Assembly: GCA_903882805.1 (NCBI GenBank)
Contig: CAIRYK010000040.1
Location: 95,514-159,513, forward strand
Direction of reading: 5' to 3'
From: an uncultured Bacteroidota bacterium
GTDB lineage: Bacteria; Bacteroidota; Bacteroidia; Chitinophagales; Chitinophagaceae
DNA: 64,000 nt
The notes beneath the pieces are model-generated. The model was not told where the DNA came from. It saw only the letters and a list, made by a program, of their open reading frames with translations, and did not search any database. Position numbers and translations under genes: made by a program. Positions 42,828 to 52,082 of the stretch are shown here, one piece after another; the first letter of the stretch is position 1, and the number at the start of each line of letters is the position of its first letter.

Positions 42828-45335
42828 ATGACAGACAATACTAAAAAGTTGCCTGATGGCCTGTACTATATCGGCATGGGTTTAGTGGCCATAAGCGCTT
42901 TGGTAATTTCGGCTCCTCTGTTGTTCAAGATGGATATGCATAATCTGTTCGGATTTTTTCTGGTCAATTATGTCATTACAATAACCTATCTGATTGTTAT
43001 ATGGTACAAAAAAAGCTGGCATTGCATCTTCCCGCTACTTGTTTTGATGCTGATCAGCGCCTATTCGCTCAATAGAGATATACCCATATTTGAAAGTACA
43101 ACTAATTGGTTGGTCGTTGTTTTAGCAATTTCTGCTGTCAATTACCTATTGCTTCCATTTATTGATCGGTTCAATAAACTAACCAGAAAGCTAATGGGCT
43201 TTGTTTTGGGTATATCGTTTATGGTATTTGTGTATTTGACGATATATCTGTTCCCGGTTTATCCGTTTGGCATTATTGCTAGTTTTTTTATTGGATTATC
43301 GCTTCATTGTTTTGCGCCAGCATTGTTTGTCATTTACACCATCAAGTATGCACGTCGAATAATTAAAAGAGACAGATCGTTTTTACGAAGTTGTACTGCT
43401 GGTGTATTGTTCTCGGTAGTAGTTGTTGGTGCATACAGCATACAATGGGGTAGGGTAAACAGGCTTGCCACAAAACTATACCGAAATACCCTCATTGCAG
43501 ACAATACAGATCTTCCGGGCTGGGTGGCGCTTGCACAGGGACTCCCTGATAACTGGATGACAGAAAAATACCTGAAGGGAAATCTTGTTTATACTATGCC
43601 ATCAGGCAAGGCATTCGACTTCGATTTTGGATTGCCAACTAAAAATTTTGAAGAGAAACGCCAGCACGATCCGTTGATTATGATAGCCGGTATTTTTAGC
43701 AAGCCGCCGGAAATATCAACAGAAGATAGAATCAAAGTATTGGAGTCTATGTATTTGTCGCGCCACCAAACACAAGACAGGTTGTGGAATGGAGCAAATC
43801 TGTATACCAGAAACATAATGTCGAATATCCGGATATGGCCAGAACAAAGGCTCGCCTATACCGAAAAAACGATTACTGTACAGAACATTGGTAAAACAGA
43901 TAGCTGGTGGGATAAGGAAGAGGCGATATATACTTTTCATCTTCCAGAAGGTAGCGTTGTTACTTCCCTCTCGCTGTGGATAAATGGTAAAGAACAAAAA
44001 GGCGTATTAACGGGCAGAGCTCGCGCCGACAGTGCTTACAAACAAATAGTGGGCATTGAGCAGCACGATCCATCTCTGGTACACTGGCAGGAAGGAAATA
44101 CCGTATCTGTGCGGGTATTCCCCGTTTTACCTAACGAAACAAGGGTTTTTAAGGTTGGGGTAACAACACCGCTTACCAAGATGAACGACAAATTGGTTTA
44201 TGAAAACAATTGGTTTGAGGGCGCGAGCTTCACAGATGCCGACGAAACCAAACAAATAGATTGGGTTACAGAGCCCAAAGGACTGGCAATGCCGGCGGAA
44301 TACATAAAAAATGGAGACCACAGGTATAAAAACGAAGGCCCTTACAACCCTGATTGGAAAATTGAGTTTACCGACCCTGGCATCAAATCAGCTTCCTTCT
44401 CTTTTGCAGGTAATAAATATGAGATAGGCGACTATACGCGCAAAAGGCAAACAACAGACTTCTCTGAAGTTTATCTTGACATAAATAGCGCTTGGACAGA
44501 AGACGATCTAAATAGAACCTTGGAGACGGTGAAAGGTTATCGAATGCATGTGTTTAACGAAACAATGATAACAATTGATAATGCACAGAGCGATGCAAAC
44601 AGAAAATTGTTGCGGGCATTACTCAACCAGCGTTTCAGCCTGTTCCCATTTTATAGTTTACCGAATCCGGCGCAAACTTTGGTAGTTACCAAATGTAGTA
44701 GAGTGTCGCCCAGTCTTAGAGATTTGAAAGAAAGCGATTTTGCACAGAAACTGGGCGATTATTTAGGAAGCAAACCGCCCGTAAAACTGTTTAATCTTGG
44801 GCCTGAGCTTAATCCCTATTTAAAAACACTACAAGAACATAGAGCCTTTAATTATGAACAGGGCAACGCAGCGCTGTTACAAGAATTGGTTCATAACAAA
44901 ACGTTCGCAACTAATATAGAAAACGATAGTGTTGTAGTGATTAATAATGCAGGTGTGCAGCTCACAAAAACGTCGGGTGCAACCAGCTCCGAAAACGGAC
45001 CGGATCACTTGATGCGATTGTTTGCCTATAACCACCTAATGTCGAAAATGAAAAAAGGGTTGTTTGCAACTACAGACGTAGATACAAATTTGGTGAATGA
45101 AGCAGAACAGGCCTATATAGTTACGCCGGTCAGCAGCCTGATAGTACTGGAAACGCAAAAAGACTACGACCGGTTTGGCATAAAAAAAGGCAGCAATGTA
45201 CTCGACAACGCAAGTTTAAAGTCGCAAGGAGCTGTACCGGAGCCTCATGAATGGGCTTTGATAATAGTGTGTTGTGCCGGATTGTACTGGGTGTATTACA
45301 GAAACCGTAAACGTAACACAGGGGTAGGAGCATGA
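42828..45335 (+). CDS. XrtN-system VIT domain membrane protein with VPEP-type sorting tail
   Basis: An 835-residue protein. Residues about 15-210 contain six or so membrane helices. A VIT (vault/inter-alpha-trypsin inhibitor) domain follows (about 345-460), with YTEKTITVQNIG, YTFHLPEGSVVTSLSLWINGK and GRARADSAYKQIV. After a long soluble region the C-terminus is VPEPHEWALII (803 on), a hydrophobic stretch and then YRNRKR. This is a PEP-CTERM-like exosortase signal: motif, helix and basic tail. Its stop overlaps the start of the exosortase gene by four bases. It is the probable sole substrate of that exosortase. Confidence 0.88.
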   Translation: MTDNTKKLPDGLYYIGMGLVAISALVISAPLLFKMDMHNLFGFFLVNYVITITYLIVIWYKKSWHCIFPLLVLMLISAYSLNRDIPIFESTTNWLVVVLAISAVNYLLLPFIDRFNKLTRKLMGFVLGISFMVFVYLTIYLFPVYPFGIIASFFIGLSLHCFAPALFVIYTIKYARRIIKRDRSFLRSCTAGVLFSVVVVGAYSIQWGRVNRLATKLYRNTLIADNTDLPGWVALAQGLPDNWMTEKYLKGNLVYTMPSGKAFDFDFGLPTKNFEEKRQHDPLIMIAGIFSKPPEISTEDRIKVLESMYLSRHQTQDRLWNGANLYTRNIMSNIRIWPEQRLAYTEKTITVQNIGKTDSWWDKEEAIYTFHLPEGSVVTSLSLWINGKEQKGVLTGRARADSAYKQIVGIEQHDPSLVHWQEGNTVSVRVFPVLPNETRVFKVGVTTPLTKMNDKLVYENNWFEGASFTDADETKQIDWVTEPKGLAMPAEYIKNGDHRYKNEGPYNPDWKIEFTDPGIKSASFSFAGNKYEIGDYTRKRQTTDFSEVYLDINSAWTEDDLNRTLETVKGYRMHVFNETMITIDNAQSDANRKLLRALLNQRFSLFPFYSLPNPAQTLVVTKCSRVSPSLRDLKESDFAQKLGDYLGSKPPVKLFNLGPELNPYLKTLQEHRAFNYEQGNAALLQELVHNKTFATNIENDSVVVINNAGVQLTKTSGATSSENGPDHLMRLFAYNHLMSKMKKGLFATTDVDTNLVNEAEQAYIVTPVSSLIVLETQKDYDRFGIKKGSNVLDNASLKSQGAVPEPHEWALIIVCCAGLYWVYYRNRKRNTGVGA

Positions 45336-46693
45336 TTGTAGCGTCGAGTTTATTCCCAAGGGTAGTATCCCGGAAACAAGCAGCAGCCACACTACTTGTT
45401 GTTTACCTATTGCTTATTTGCCTGTTGCTATCTGCATATGTTCCTTGGCATTCAGTCAATTTCATTCTTGGTGTTATAGGTTTGCCGCTTACAGTAATTT
45501 ATGGTAGAGTTGCGCCTACTTCAAACAGATTTTTATACTTGGCAGTGGTATTAGTTGGCGCTACCTTTTTTATTGCCGAACAGGCTGTATTATTCATAGC
45601 TTGCTCAGCTATTATGTTTGCATTATGGGAGGCAGTATGGGGTAAGGCGCCTTTTATTATGCTACTCACGGTACTGCTTATGTCGCCAACCGCGCAGTTT
45701 TTGATTGGGGTATTCAGTTTCCCAATAAGGCTGCAACTTACAAAACTGGCGGGTTATGCGCTTGCCTCTGTTGGGCAGGCTGTTACTATCCATGGAAATG
45801 TTATAACCCGCAACGGCTTCGATTTTTCAGTCGATCCGGCCTGCGTTGGTTTGAAAATGTTATTAACATCATTGCTTTTTGGCATATTCATCATCGCCCT
45901 TTTGCAACACAGGCATCAAAAGTATCTGGGTATAGGGTCAGTATTCATTTCCTTAACTCTTGTTGCGCTGCTGAATATTCTTGCCAATATCATCCGGATT
46001 ATCACACTTGTACAATTCAGTATATTACCGAAAAATCTTCTGCACGAAGTGATTGGCTTAGCGTGTTTGATTGTCTATGTTTTACTTCCATCTGTATTGA
46101 TAATCAATTTGTTAGTACGCTTAAACGGAACAAGTGTTTATCCGGTAACGAAAGAGGTTATAGCACCTCGTCAAAGCAAAAACCTTTCGTTTATATTATC
46201 TGTTATTGCTATTCCCGTTATTATTGTTTCGGCGTGGTGGTCAGGGAATAAACAAGTGGTGTTACCTGCTGCAGCTACGCCGTATGTTGCTGGTTACAAT
46301 GGCTCTTGGTACGAACCCGACATACTACAATACAAAAATGATGCTTCGTTGGTGTACATAAAGAAGCTGAAAGGAGGATTATATGGTGAGCACAACCCGC
46401 TTATGTGCTGGCTGGGAGCAGGGTACCAGTTCAAGAGTGTTGAGCAGGCAACGGTAATGGGTAAGCAAGTGTATGTTGGGCTACTTACAAGAGACCAAGA
46501 ACAGTTGTACACTGCATGGTGGTACGACAATGGGAAAACGACAACAATCAGTCAAATGGAATGGCGATGGCAGGCGGTTGTTAACGGTGAAAGCTATGCT
46601 GTAGTTAATGTGACGGCTTCGAGCAGAAAAGCTCTTGAAACAGAATTGGCTGTAATAATTTCCCAAAAACAATTCGCATCGGCTTTGAGGTAA
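45332..46693 (+). CDS. xrtN: Exosortase N (XrtN) with EpsI-like C-terminal domain
   Basis: A 453-residue polytopic transpeptidase-like protein. About eight helices cover residues 18-265. The catalytic triad of exosortases is visible: Cys171 in DPACVGLKM, Arg222 in NIIRI and His238 in LLHEVIG. Residues about 305-450 form a soluble domain with HNPLMCWLGAGYQF (His354, Cys359), resembling the EpsI domain that accompanies some exosortases. It is translationally coupled (ATGA overlap) to the VIT-domain gene that carries the cognate sorting tail. It should cleave that tail in the membrane; the acceptor is unknown. Confidence 0.9.
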   Translation: MIVASSLFPRVVSRKQAAATLLVVYLLLICLLLSAYVPWHSVNFILGVIGLPLTVIYGRVAPTSNRFLYLAVVLVGATFFIAEQAVLFIACSAIMFALWEAVWGKAPFIMLLTVLLMSPTAQFLIGVFSFPIRLQLTKLAGYALASVGQAVTIHGNVITRNGFDFSVDPACVGLKMLLTSLLFGIFIIALLQHRHQKYLGIGSVFISLTLVALLNILANIIRIITLVQFSILPKNLLHEVIGLACLIVYVLLPSVLIINLLVRLNGTSVYPVTKEVIAPRQSKNLSFILSVIAIPVIIVSAWWSGNKQVVLPAAATPYVAGYNGSWYEPDILQYKNDASLVYIKKLKGGLYGEHNPLMCWLGAGYQFKSVEQATVMGKQVYVGLLTRDQEQLYTAWWYDNGKTTTISQMEWRWQAVVNGESYAVVNVTASSRKALETELAVIISQKQFASALR

Positions 46694-46764
46694 CTAAACG
46701 CACCTTAAGTGTCGCTTTGTTTATAAATTCTGAATAATGCAAAACAAGCCTTATTTTGCACACT

Positions 46765-48020
46765 ATGGCAGAAATAGCATCTAAAAAAGGTAATCGGCTG
46801 ACTTGGTTCATATTAATTGCTATGTTAGCAGGTATAGCCACAGGGTATTTTCTAAATACTAATTACTCAGTAGGCGCGCCGAGTTCGCTCGATAAGATAC
46901 TACAGTCATTTTCTCTGCTTGCCGATATTTTTCTTCGACTCATAAAAATGATCGTGGCGCCATTGGTATTTTGTACGCTGGTAGTAGGGGTTGCCAAGCA
47001 AGGTAGTGTGCAAACCGTAGGTCGAATAGGCGGTAAAACATTACTTTGGTTTTTATGTGGCACATTGGTTAGCCTCACTTTAGGTATGGCGCTGATCAAC
47101 TTTTTTCAGCCCGGAGTGGTGATGGGGTTGCCGCTACCCGAGGCTGTAGCTGCCAATGCACCGCAGGCTTCGCTGACACTAAAGGATTTTATAAGTCACA
47201 TTTTTCCAACAAGTATTTTTGAGGCTATGGCCAAAACGAAATATTGCAAGTGGTAATATTTTCACTGTTTTTTGGCGTTGCAACAGCAGCAATTGGAGAA
47301 AAAGGCGAGATTGTAGTGCGTGCATTAGATGCAATGGCGCACGTAATACTCAAAATGACGGGCTTTATCATGAATTTTGCCCCTTATGCCGTGTTTGGCG
47401 CTATGACCAATGTAATAGGAAAGCAAGGTTTAGGTATACTGAAAATCTACTCAAGATTTATAAGTGAGTTCTATTTTGGTTTACTGATATTATTGCTTGT
47501 TCTTTTGGTAGTAGCTTTCTTGTTTATTGGACAAAGGGTAGTTGTATTGCTGCGTCATATAAAAGAGCCGGTCTTAATATCATTTTCAACATCGAGTAGT
47601 GAAGCGGCTTTTCCAAAACTACTTTTGGAGTTAGAGCGTTTCGGTTGCGATAATAAGATTGTGAGTTTTGTATTGCCGCTTGGCTATTCGTTCAATCTCG
47701 ATGGTTCGATGATGTATATGTCATTTGCTAGTATTTTCATTGCTCAGTGCTACGGTATTCATTTAGATAGCGGTACTCAATTGAGCATGCTATTGACTCT
47801 GATGATTACCAGTAAGGGTATAGCGGGTGTTCCAAGGGCATCGCTTGTAGTTATTGCCGGTACTTTGGCAACATTCAAAATACCAGAAGCCGGTTTGGCT
47901 CTGTTGTTAGGCATTGATCCGCTGCTGGATATGGGCAGGTCGGCCATGAATACTATTGGTAATAGTATAGCAACAGCAGTAGTGTGTAAATGGGAGGGCG
48001 CTTTAAAACATGCTAAATGA
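46765..48020 (+). pseudogene. Dicarboxylate/amino acid:cation symporter (DAACS), frameshifted
   Basis: The two halves of a GltP/DctA-type transporter lie in different frames. The first (46765-47256) ends in FEAMAKTKYCKW. The second reads on as FEAMAKNEILQVVIFSLFFGVA if one A is added to the A4 run at 47233-47236. Downstream are the serine-rich SFSTSSSEAAFPKLL hairpin, TSKGIAGVPRAS and the DPLLDMGRSAMNTIGNS motif that binds substrate. Together they form a complete symporter of about 417 residues with about eight helices. It is either a recent pseudogene or a one-base sequencing error. Confidence 0.85.
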
Positions 48021-48079
48021 CGATAGACAGTGGGCGCTGCAGGATTAATTGCTAATTTTGCCATTTCAAACATAGGGAT

Positions 48080-48520
48080 ATGGCTGGCAAACTTGTTACA
48101 TTGTTGAGTTTAGCGATCATAGGGATAGTACTGCCCCAATACTGTTTGGCAGTATCAGCAAGCAGTGGTAAGAACATCCATTTTTTCTCAGAGGCTTTTA
48201 CAGTGATAAATTTGGCATTGCTTGTTACAGCGTTAATATCTATAAAACAGTTCTTTTTTCCCAGCGAACAAAATCGTACTGTTTTTCAGGTATTCAATCT
48301 CATTTTTACGGTAGTTTTTTATGTGGCAAGCCTTAGTTTTCTTATCACCTATAGGGAGTACTACATTGGCTTTGAAACGCTAAGCGCTATTGACTGTGTT
48401 AAAAAGATATTTCTGGAACGCGATACTGCCACTGCCAAACATTGGATTATTGTGTTTGCAGCAATAATTAATGTTGCGTACATAATTAAAAATGGTAGAG
48501 ACGCTGGTTTTGAAGGATAG
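48080..48520 (+). CDS. Small integral membrane protein, unknown function
   Basis: A 146-residue protein with four predicted membrane helices (about 5-25, 38-58, 70-92, 120-138) and few charged residues except in the loops. No family motif is recognised. TAATTTTG at 48053-48060 fits a -7 promoter box with a short leader. It converges on the ABC permease gene. Confidence 0.65.
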   Translation: MAGKLVTLLSLAIIGIVLPQYCLAVSASSGKNIHFFSEAFTVINLALLVTALISIKQFFFPSEQNRTVFQVFNLIFTVVFYVASLSFLITYREYYIGFETLSAIDCVKKIFLERDTATAKHWIIVFAAIINVAYIIKNGRDAGFEG

Positions 48521-48590
48521 ACGTTACAGCTATCTTTTTGATAACAATAGCGCCTGATTGTACTCTTCAAGTCTGTTATTGGCTATTCAG

Positions 48591-49793
48591 CTACTTTTTA
48601 ATAGCGTTGCCAATTGATTTTACAACCAATAGCCCCAACATGCCAAAACTAATAACCCATGCCATCCAAACCGGCCAGCCGGGTAACATCGTCAATACCA
48701 GACCTTGCGCTACTGCAGCTTTAGATGCAATTAACTGAACCAAAGTAGTTACGGCAATGGCAAGTACCAAAGTAAGGGCTACAAGGGGCAGAAACTTGCT
48801 TGTCATGTATTTTGCAACGTATTTTGGGCTGTAGCCCAATTGCAGCAAAAGTGTAAGCGACTCTTTTGATTTTGCAATAGTCAATTCGATAAATAAAATA
48901 AAAACTAACGAGCCAATACCCATCAGCAGCAATGCTAACACACCTGTGGCGCTTGCTACTACCTCAACAATACCTCTTATCTTACTCCAACGAAGATTTT
49001 GAGCATTTGTATTATAGTCGTGTTTTGTCAAATAGTCTGCGAATTTGGTATTAGAGGGATCTTTTGTTTTCAATATTATTTGGGAAACGCCATAACTGGC
49101 GCCGGGTTTCCCAAATTTATTGTTGCCATAATCTATAAACGACTTGGGCGCTAATACAGATCCAATTCTATCAGAAAACCCGACTACATGAGCCTGATAG
49201 GTTTCTGCCTTATCGTCTCGACCAACTTTTAGGTTGAGTGCAATCGATTTTACGGATGTCTCTGATAATTTTGGCAAGTTCTGACTTGGTGCAAATACAT
49301 AGTTATAGATATCCAGAAATTGAGACGAAATAATTATTGGCAGGTCGCGGCTTCCGGGTTCCCATTTCCAGCCATCGGGTATTTTATCAATAAACTTATC
49401 TGGTACGCATTCCAGTGGCAGGTCGGTAGCAAAAGCGAGTCTGCCGCCCATCATTGCATATACCGGAAAATGATTTGAGGTTATTTCGCCAATATCCTGT
49501 ACTTCGGGAGCCATTTTTAGCGAATCTATTTCCAGATTCGTAAATATGGTAGCATTTTTTATACCCATATTTTGTTCAGTAACGCGCTTCCCTATTATCA
49601 TAAAGGTACTGCCCAGCGTATCCTGCTGATTCTTGCCGTAGAGCAATTCCCGAAAGTTCCACCAGATCATTACAGCCAGCAGTAGCAAAGTAGCGCCAAC
49701 AAACAGAGCGCCCATGGCCGCCCACAGCCTTGACGATTGACCACTTTTAAGCAACAGTTTTTTTAGAATTCCTTTTTGTATTTGATCGCTCAC
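48591..49793 (-). CDS. FtsX/MacB-type ABC transporter permease
   Basis: A 400-residue protein with one N-terminal helix (about 22-47), a periplasmic domain of about 220 residues, and three C-terminal helices (about 278-305, 328-352, 368-392). This is the 1+3 topology of LolC/E- and FtsX-like permeases. It overlaps the upstream ATPase gene by four bases and must form a transporter or mechanotransmitter with it. The substrate is unknown; lipoprotein or peptide handling is typical of the fold. Confidence 0.85.
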   Translation of the reverse strand: MSDQIQKGILKKLLLKSGQSSRLWAAMGALFVGATLLLLAVMIWWNFRELLYGKNQQDTLGSTFMIIGKRVTEQNMGIKNATIFTNLEIDSLKMAPEVQDIGEITSNHFPVYAMMGGRLAFATDLPLECVPDKFIDKIPDGWKWEPGSRDLPIIISSQFLDIYNYVFAPSQNLPKLSETSVKSIALNLKVGRDDKAETYQAHVVGFSDRIGSVLAPKSFIDYGNNKFGKPGASYGVSQIILKTKDPSNTKFADYLTKHDYNTNAQNLRWSKIRGIVEVVASATGVLALLLMGIGSLVFILFIELTIAKSKESLTLLLQLGYSPKYVAKYMTSKFLPLVALTLVLAIAVTTLVQLIASKAAVAQGLVLTMLPGWPVWMAWVISFGMLGLLVVKSIGNAIKK

Positions 49794-50434
49794 AGTATTA
49801 CGGTTTGTGTGTAGGGGAAAAAGCTATTTTCATCGAGGTCGGCCAATAACATACCTGCATTTTGTTGCGCTACAACTTCAGCTATCAATTGTATGGCTTT
49901 GTTGGTGTTGGCATGGTCTAAGTGACTGAACGGTTCATCCATAAGCAGCCAGTCAAAGGGCTGTAATAGCGAGCGAATGATGGCTACCCGTTGTTGTTCT
50001 CCGTAAGAGAGGGTTGATGCCAGACTGTTTCTTTTATCTTTCAATCCAAGACGCTCCAGCCAAACACTTGTTTGCTCTTCGGTCACCGTATTAGTTTGCC
50101 TGCGTTTTAACTCCAGATTTTCCCATGTGGTCAGTTCCGGAAACAAACGCATGTCCTGAAAAATAATGCTGATGTTTTTGGTACGTAGCGCTGAAAGTAT
50201 TTCTGCATCCACATTCTTCATACTTGTGGTATCCCATTGTACAACGCCTTCATAGTCTTTACGAAGTCCATACAGTGCATGTATCAATGTAGTTTTACCA
50301 GTGCCCGATGGAGCCTGAACAAATATGTATTGACCTTGATTGAAGCTTCTTGTATTATTCCATATTCCGCTTTGGCGGTTTTTTACTTTTTCAAGCAAAG
50401 GGATTGGTATAACTCCCTGCAAGGATAAATCCAT
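49790..50434 (-). CDS. ABC transporter ATP-binding protein (LolD/MacB-like)
   Basis: A 214-residue ATPase with Walker A APSGTGKTTL (41-50), the Q-loop in IFQDMRLFPELTTWENL, signature LSYGEQQRVAI, Walker B WLLMDEPFSHLD and a poorly conserved H-loop region at the C-terminus (MLLADLDENSF, where a histidine is expected). It pairs with the following permease. The absent H-loop histidine is notable, because this residue normally assists hydrolysis. Confidence 0.9.
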   Translation of the reverse strand: MDLSLQGVIPIPLLEKVKNRQSGIWNNTRSFNQGQYIFVQAPSGTGKTTLIHALYGLRKDYEGVVQWDTTSMKNVDAEILSALRTKNISIIFQDMRLFPELTTWENLELKRRQTNTVTEEQTSVWLERLGLKDKRNSLASTLSYGEQQRVAIIRSLLQPFDWLLMDEPFSHLDHANTNKAIQLIAEVVAQQNAGMLLADLDENSFFPYTQTVIL

Positions 50435-50518
50435 AATCTGAAATTTGAAAATCAGCGTTTTCTAATAGTATGGGTTACAATAATAGCGCCGAAAGGCCAG
50501 ATGGCCGCGTATTAGTAT

Positions 50519-51439
50519 TTATTTATGATTTAGGTACATAATGACAGAAAAACAAAGAATCATGCAGCACGCTGAAATTTTTGTCATCATCATTGCATGC
50601 TCAAAGTCGGCCAAATCCTTATTTTTATAAGCTGCCATAAACCACCTCAAAAAGTAGATTATCACAGGCGCAAGGCAAAGGTTGAATATCAGGAACTGAC
50701 TCAGGGTATAGTAGGTGGTCATATAATGCATTAGTATTCCAGCCGCTACCGTAAATGATACCGCCGTAAACAAGAAAGTGCCTATAACACCTAACCGGTA
50801 ACTGAGTGTGTAGTCGCCGCGCTCGCTGTCTTCTTTATGCTGGTATATTTGCGTAAGTGGGTAGGAGCCGCCAATAATTACAGAAGCGAACAACATACAC
50901 TCCATGTTTTTTGGCGTAAACCATGAAATATCTGGTTGGTCTACTGCAGCCATGTGCGCCATTAAGAAAGTGTACCCGCCTTGAAATACCGTTACTGCGC
51001 CCCAACTGGCAAGGGCGTTTTTTTTCAGGCGTATTCCCGTCCAGCTATATGCCTTAGAGAAAATTACATACACACTCATAATAGCTGCAAACCTCCAGTT
51101 GGCAATGCAACATAATGCTAATCCTGCGGTGTCGAAAAGTATACTTGCATAGTACAGTCGTTTTGTAACGGGTGGTGGCGCTTTTAGCCCGCCTATACTT
51201 CCGGTATCTTTATCCATATAGCTGTTATATACATTGCTTCCGGGATATATAAATATATGGAGGGCTATAAAAACAACTATTGTATTTGTCCAGTGTATGC
51301 TTTCTGCCTGACTCAATCCAAACCAGAAAACCGGAAGTAGGAAAAATGAAAATGGTAAACGTAAATGCAAAATAGTATCCCTATCGAAAAGATTAAATAG
51401 GGATATATTGTCGTTGTTGTTTTTCAATATTTCAGGCAA
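50519..51439 (-). CDS. UbiA family prenyltransferase
   Basis: A 306-residue protein with about eight to nine helices and the two Asp-rich motifs of the family: NVYNSYMDKDTGSIGG (first NDxxDxxxD-like) and YQHKEDSERGDYTLSYRLG (second DxxxD). UbiA enzymes attach isoprenoid chains to aromatic or other acceptors in membranes. The specific pathway (menaquinone, haem A, or other) is not indicated by neighbours. Confidence 0.88.
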   Translation of the reverse strand: MPEILKNNNDNISLFNLFDRDTILHLRLPFSFFLLPVFWFGLSQAESIHWTNTIVVFIALHIFIYPGSNVYNSYMDKDTGSIGGLKAPPPVTKRLYYASILFDTAGLALCCIANWRFAAIMSVYVIFSKAYSWTGIRLKKNALASWGAVTVFQGGYTFLMAHMAAVDQPDISWFTPKNMECMLFASVIIGGSYPLTQIYQHKEDSERGDYTLSYRLGVIGTFLFTAVSFTVAAGILMHYMTTYYTLSQFLIFNLCLAPVIIYFLRWFMAAYKNKDLADFEHAMMMTKISACCMILCFSVIMYLNHK

Positions 51440-51460
51440 ACTGCACCGGTATAATTAAGG

Positions 51461-51997
51461 TTATTTTTTAACTGCCTTCATGCATTTTATGTATTGCATA
51501 AGTGCGTTTTGTGGGTCGGCCGGGGCTGCCTGTTCAAAACCTGCAATAGTATATTTTACTATCTTTTTTGTGGTTAACTGCGTAATATTCTCGTCGGTTA
51601 TCGGGAAGTACACAAATCGTTTAGACTCGGCTTTGTCATCTGAAAAGTCGTGAAGGACTACTATTGTATCGTCAGTAATTTTTGTTTTATCTGCAAATTC
51701 AATTATCAGCGATTTTTCTTTTTTTTCTACTTGCTCGCCTTTGTCGTTCTTGATGTAAATATCATCTAGTCCGGCAAAATACTGGAAAGTGAGAATGAAG
51801 TTATCATAGCCGTTCTCAATGTCATTATTGTAACTACGGGTTACTTTTATTGCGTTTCTTTCATATTGGTCGAATGGCGAAGAATAGTCGTAAGTCATTT
51901 TGTCATCAGACACTTCTTTCTTTATTTGCTTACAAAAATCCTGACCATAGGTGGTTGTTGACATAGCAACTAACAACGCCGCATAAAGTACCTTCAT
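51461..51997 (-). CDS. Exported hypothetical protein
   Basis: A 178-residue protein: signal peptide (MKVLYAALLVAMSTTTYGQ) and a mature acidic domain with a Cys near each end (DFC and YIKC). No known family is recognised. ATG at 51997 was chosen as the start of the signal peptide. It lies 21 bases upstream of the UbiA gene on the same strand, so the two may be co-transcribed. Confidence 0.72.
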   Translation of the reverse strand: MKVLYAALLVAMSTTTYGQDFCKQIKKEVSDDKMTYDYSSPFDQYERNAIKVTRSYNNDIENGYDNFILTFQYFAGLDDIYIKNDKGEQVEKKEKSLIIEFADKTKITDDTIVVLHDFSDDKAESKRFVYFPITDENITQLTTKKIVKYTIAGFEQAAPADPQNALMQYIKCMKAVKK

Positions 51998-52082
51998 AAC
52001 ATTTGATTTAGTTATCAACAGATTACAATACCATAAACATACAAAAAAAAATAAAAAGTCAAGCCCAAATTAGTAGATATAA

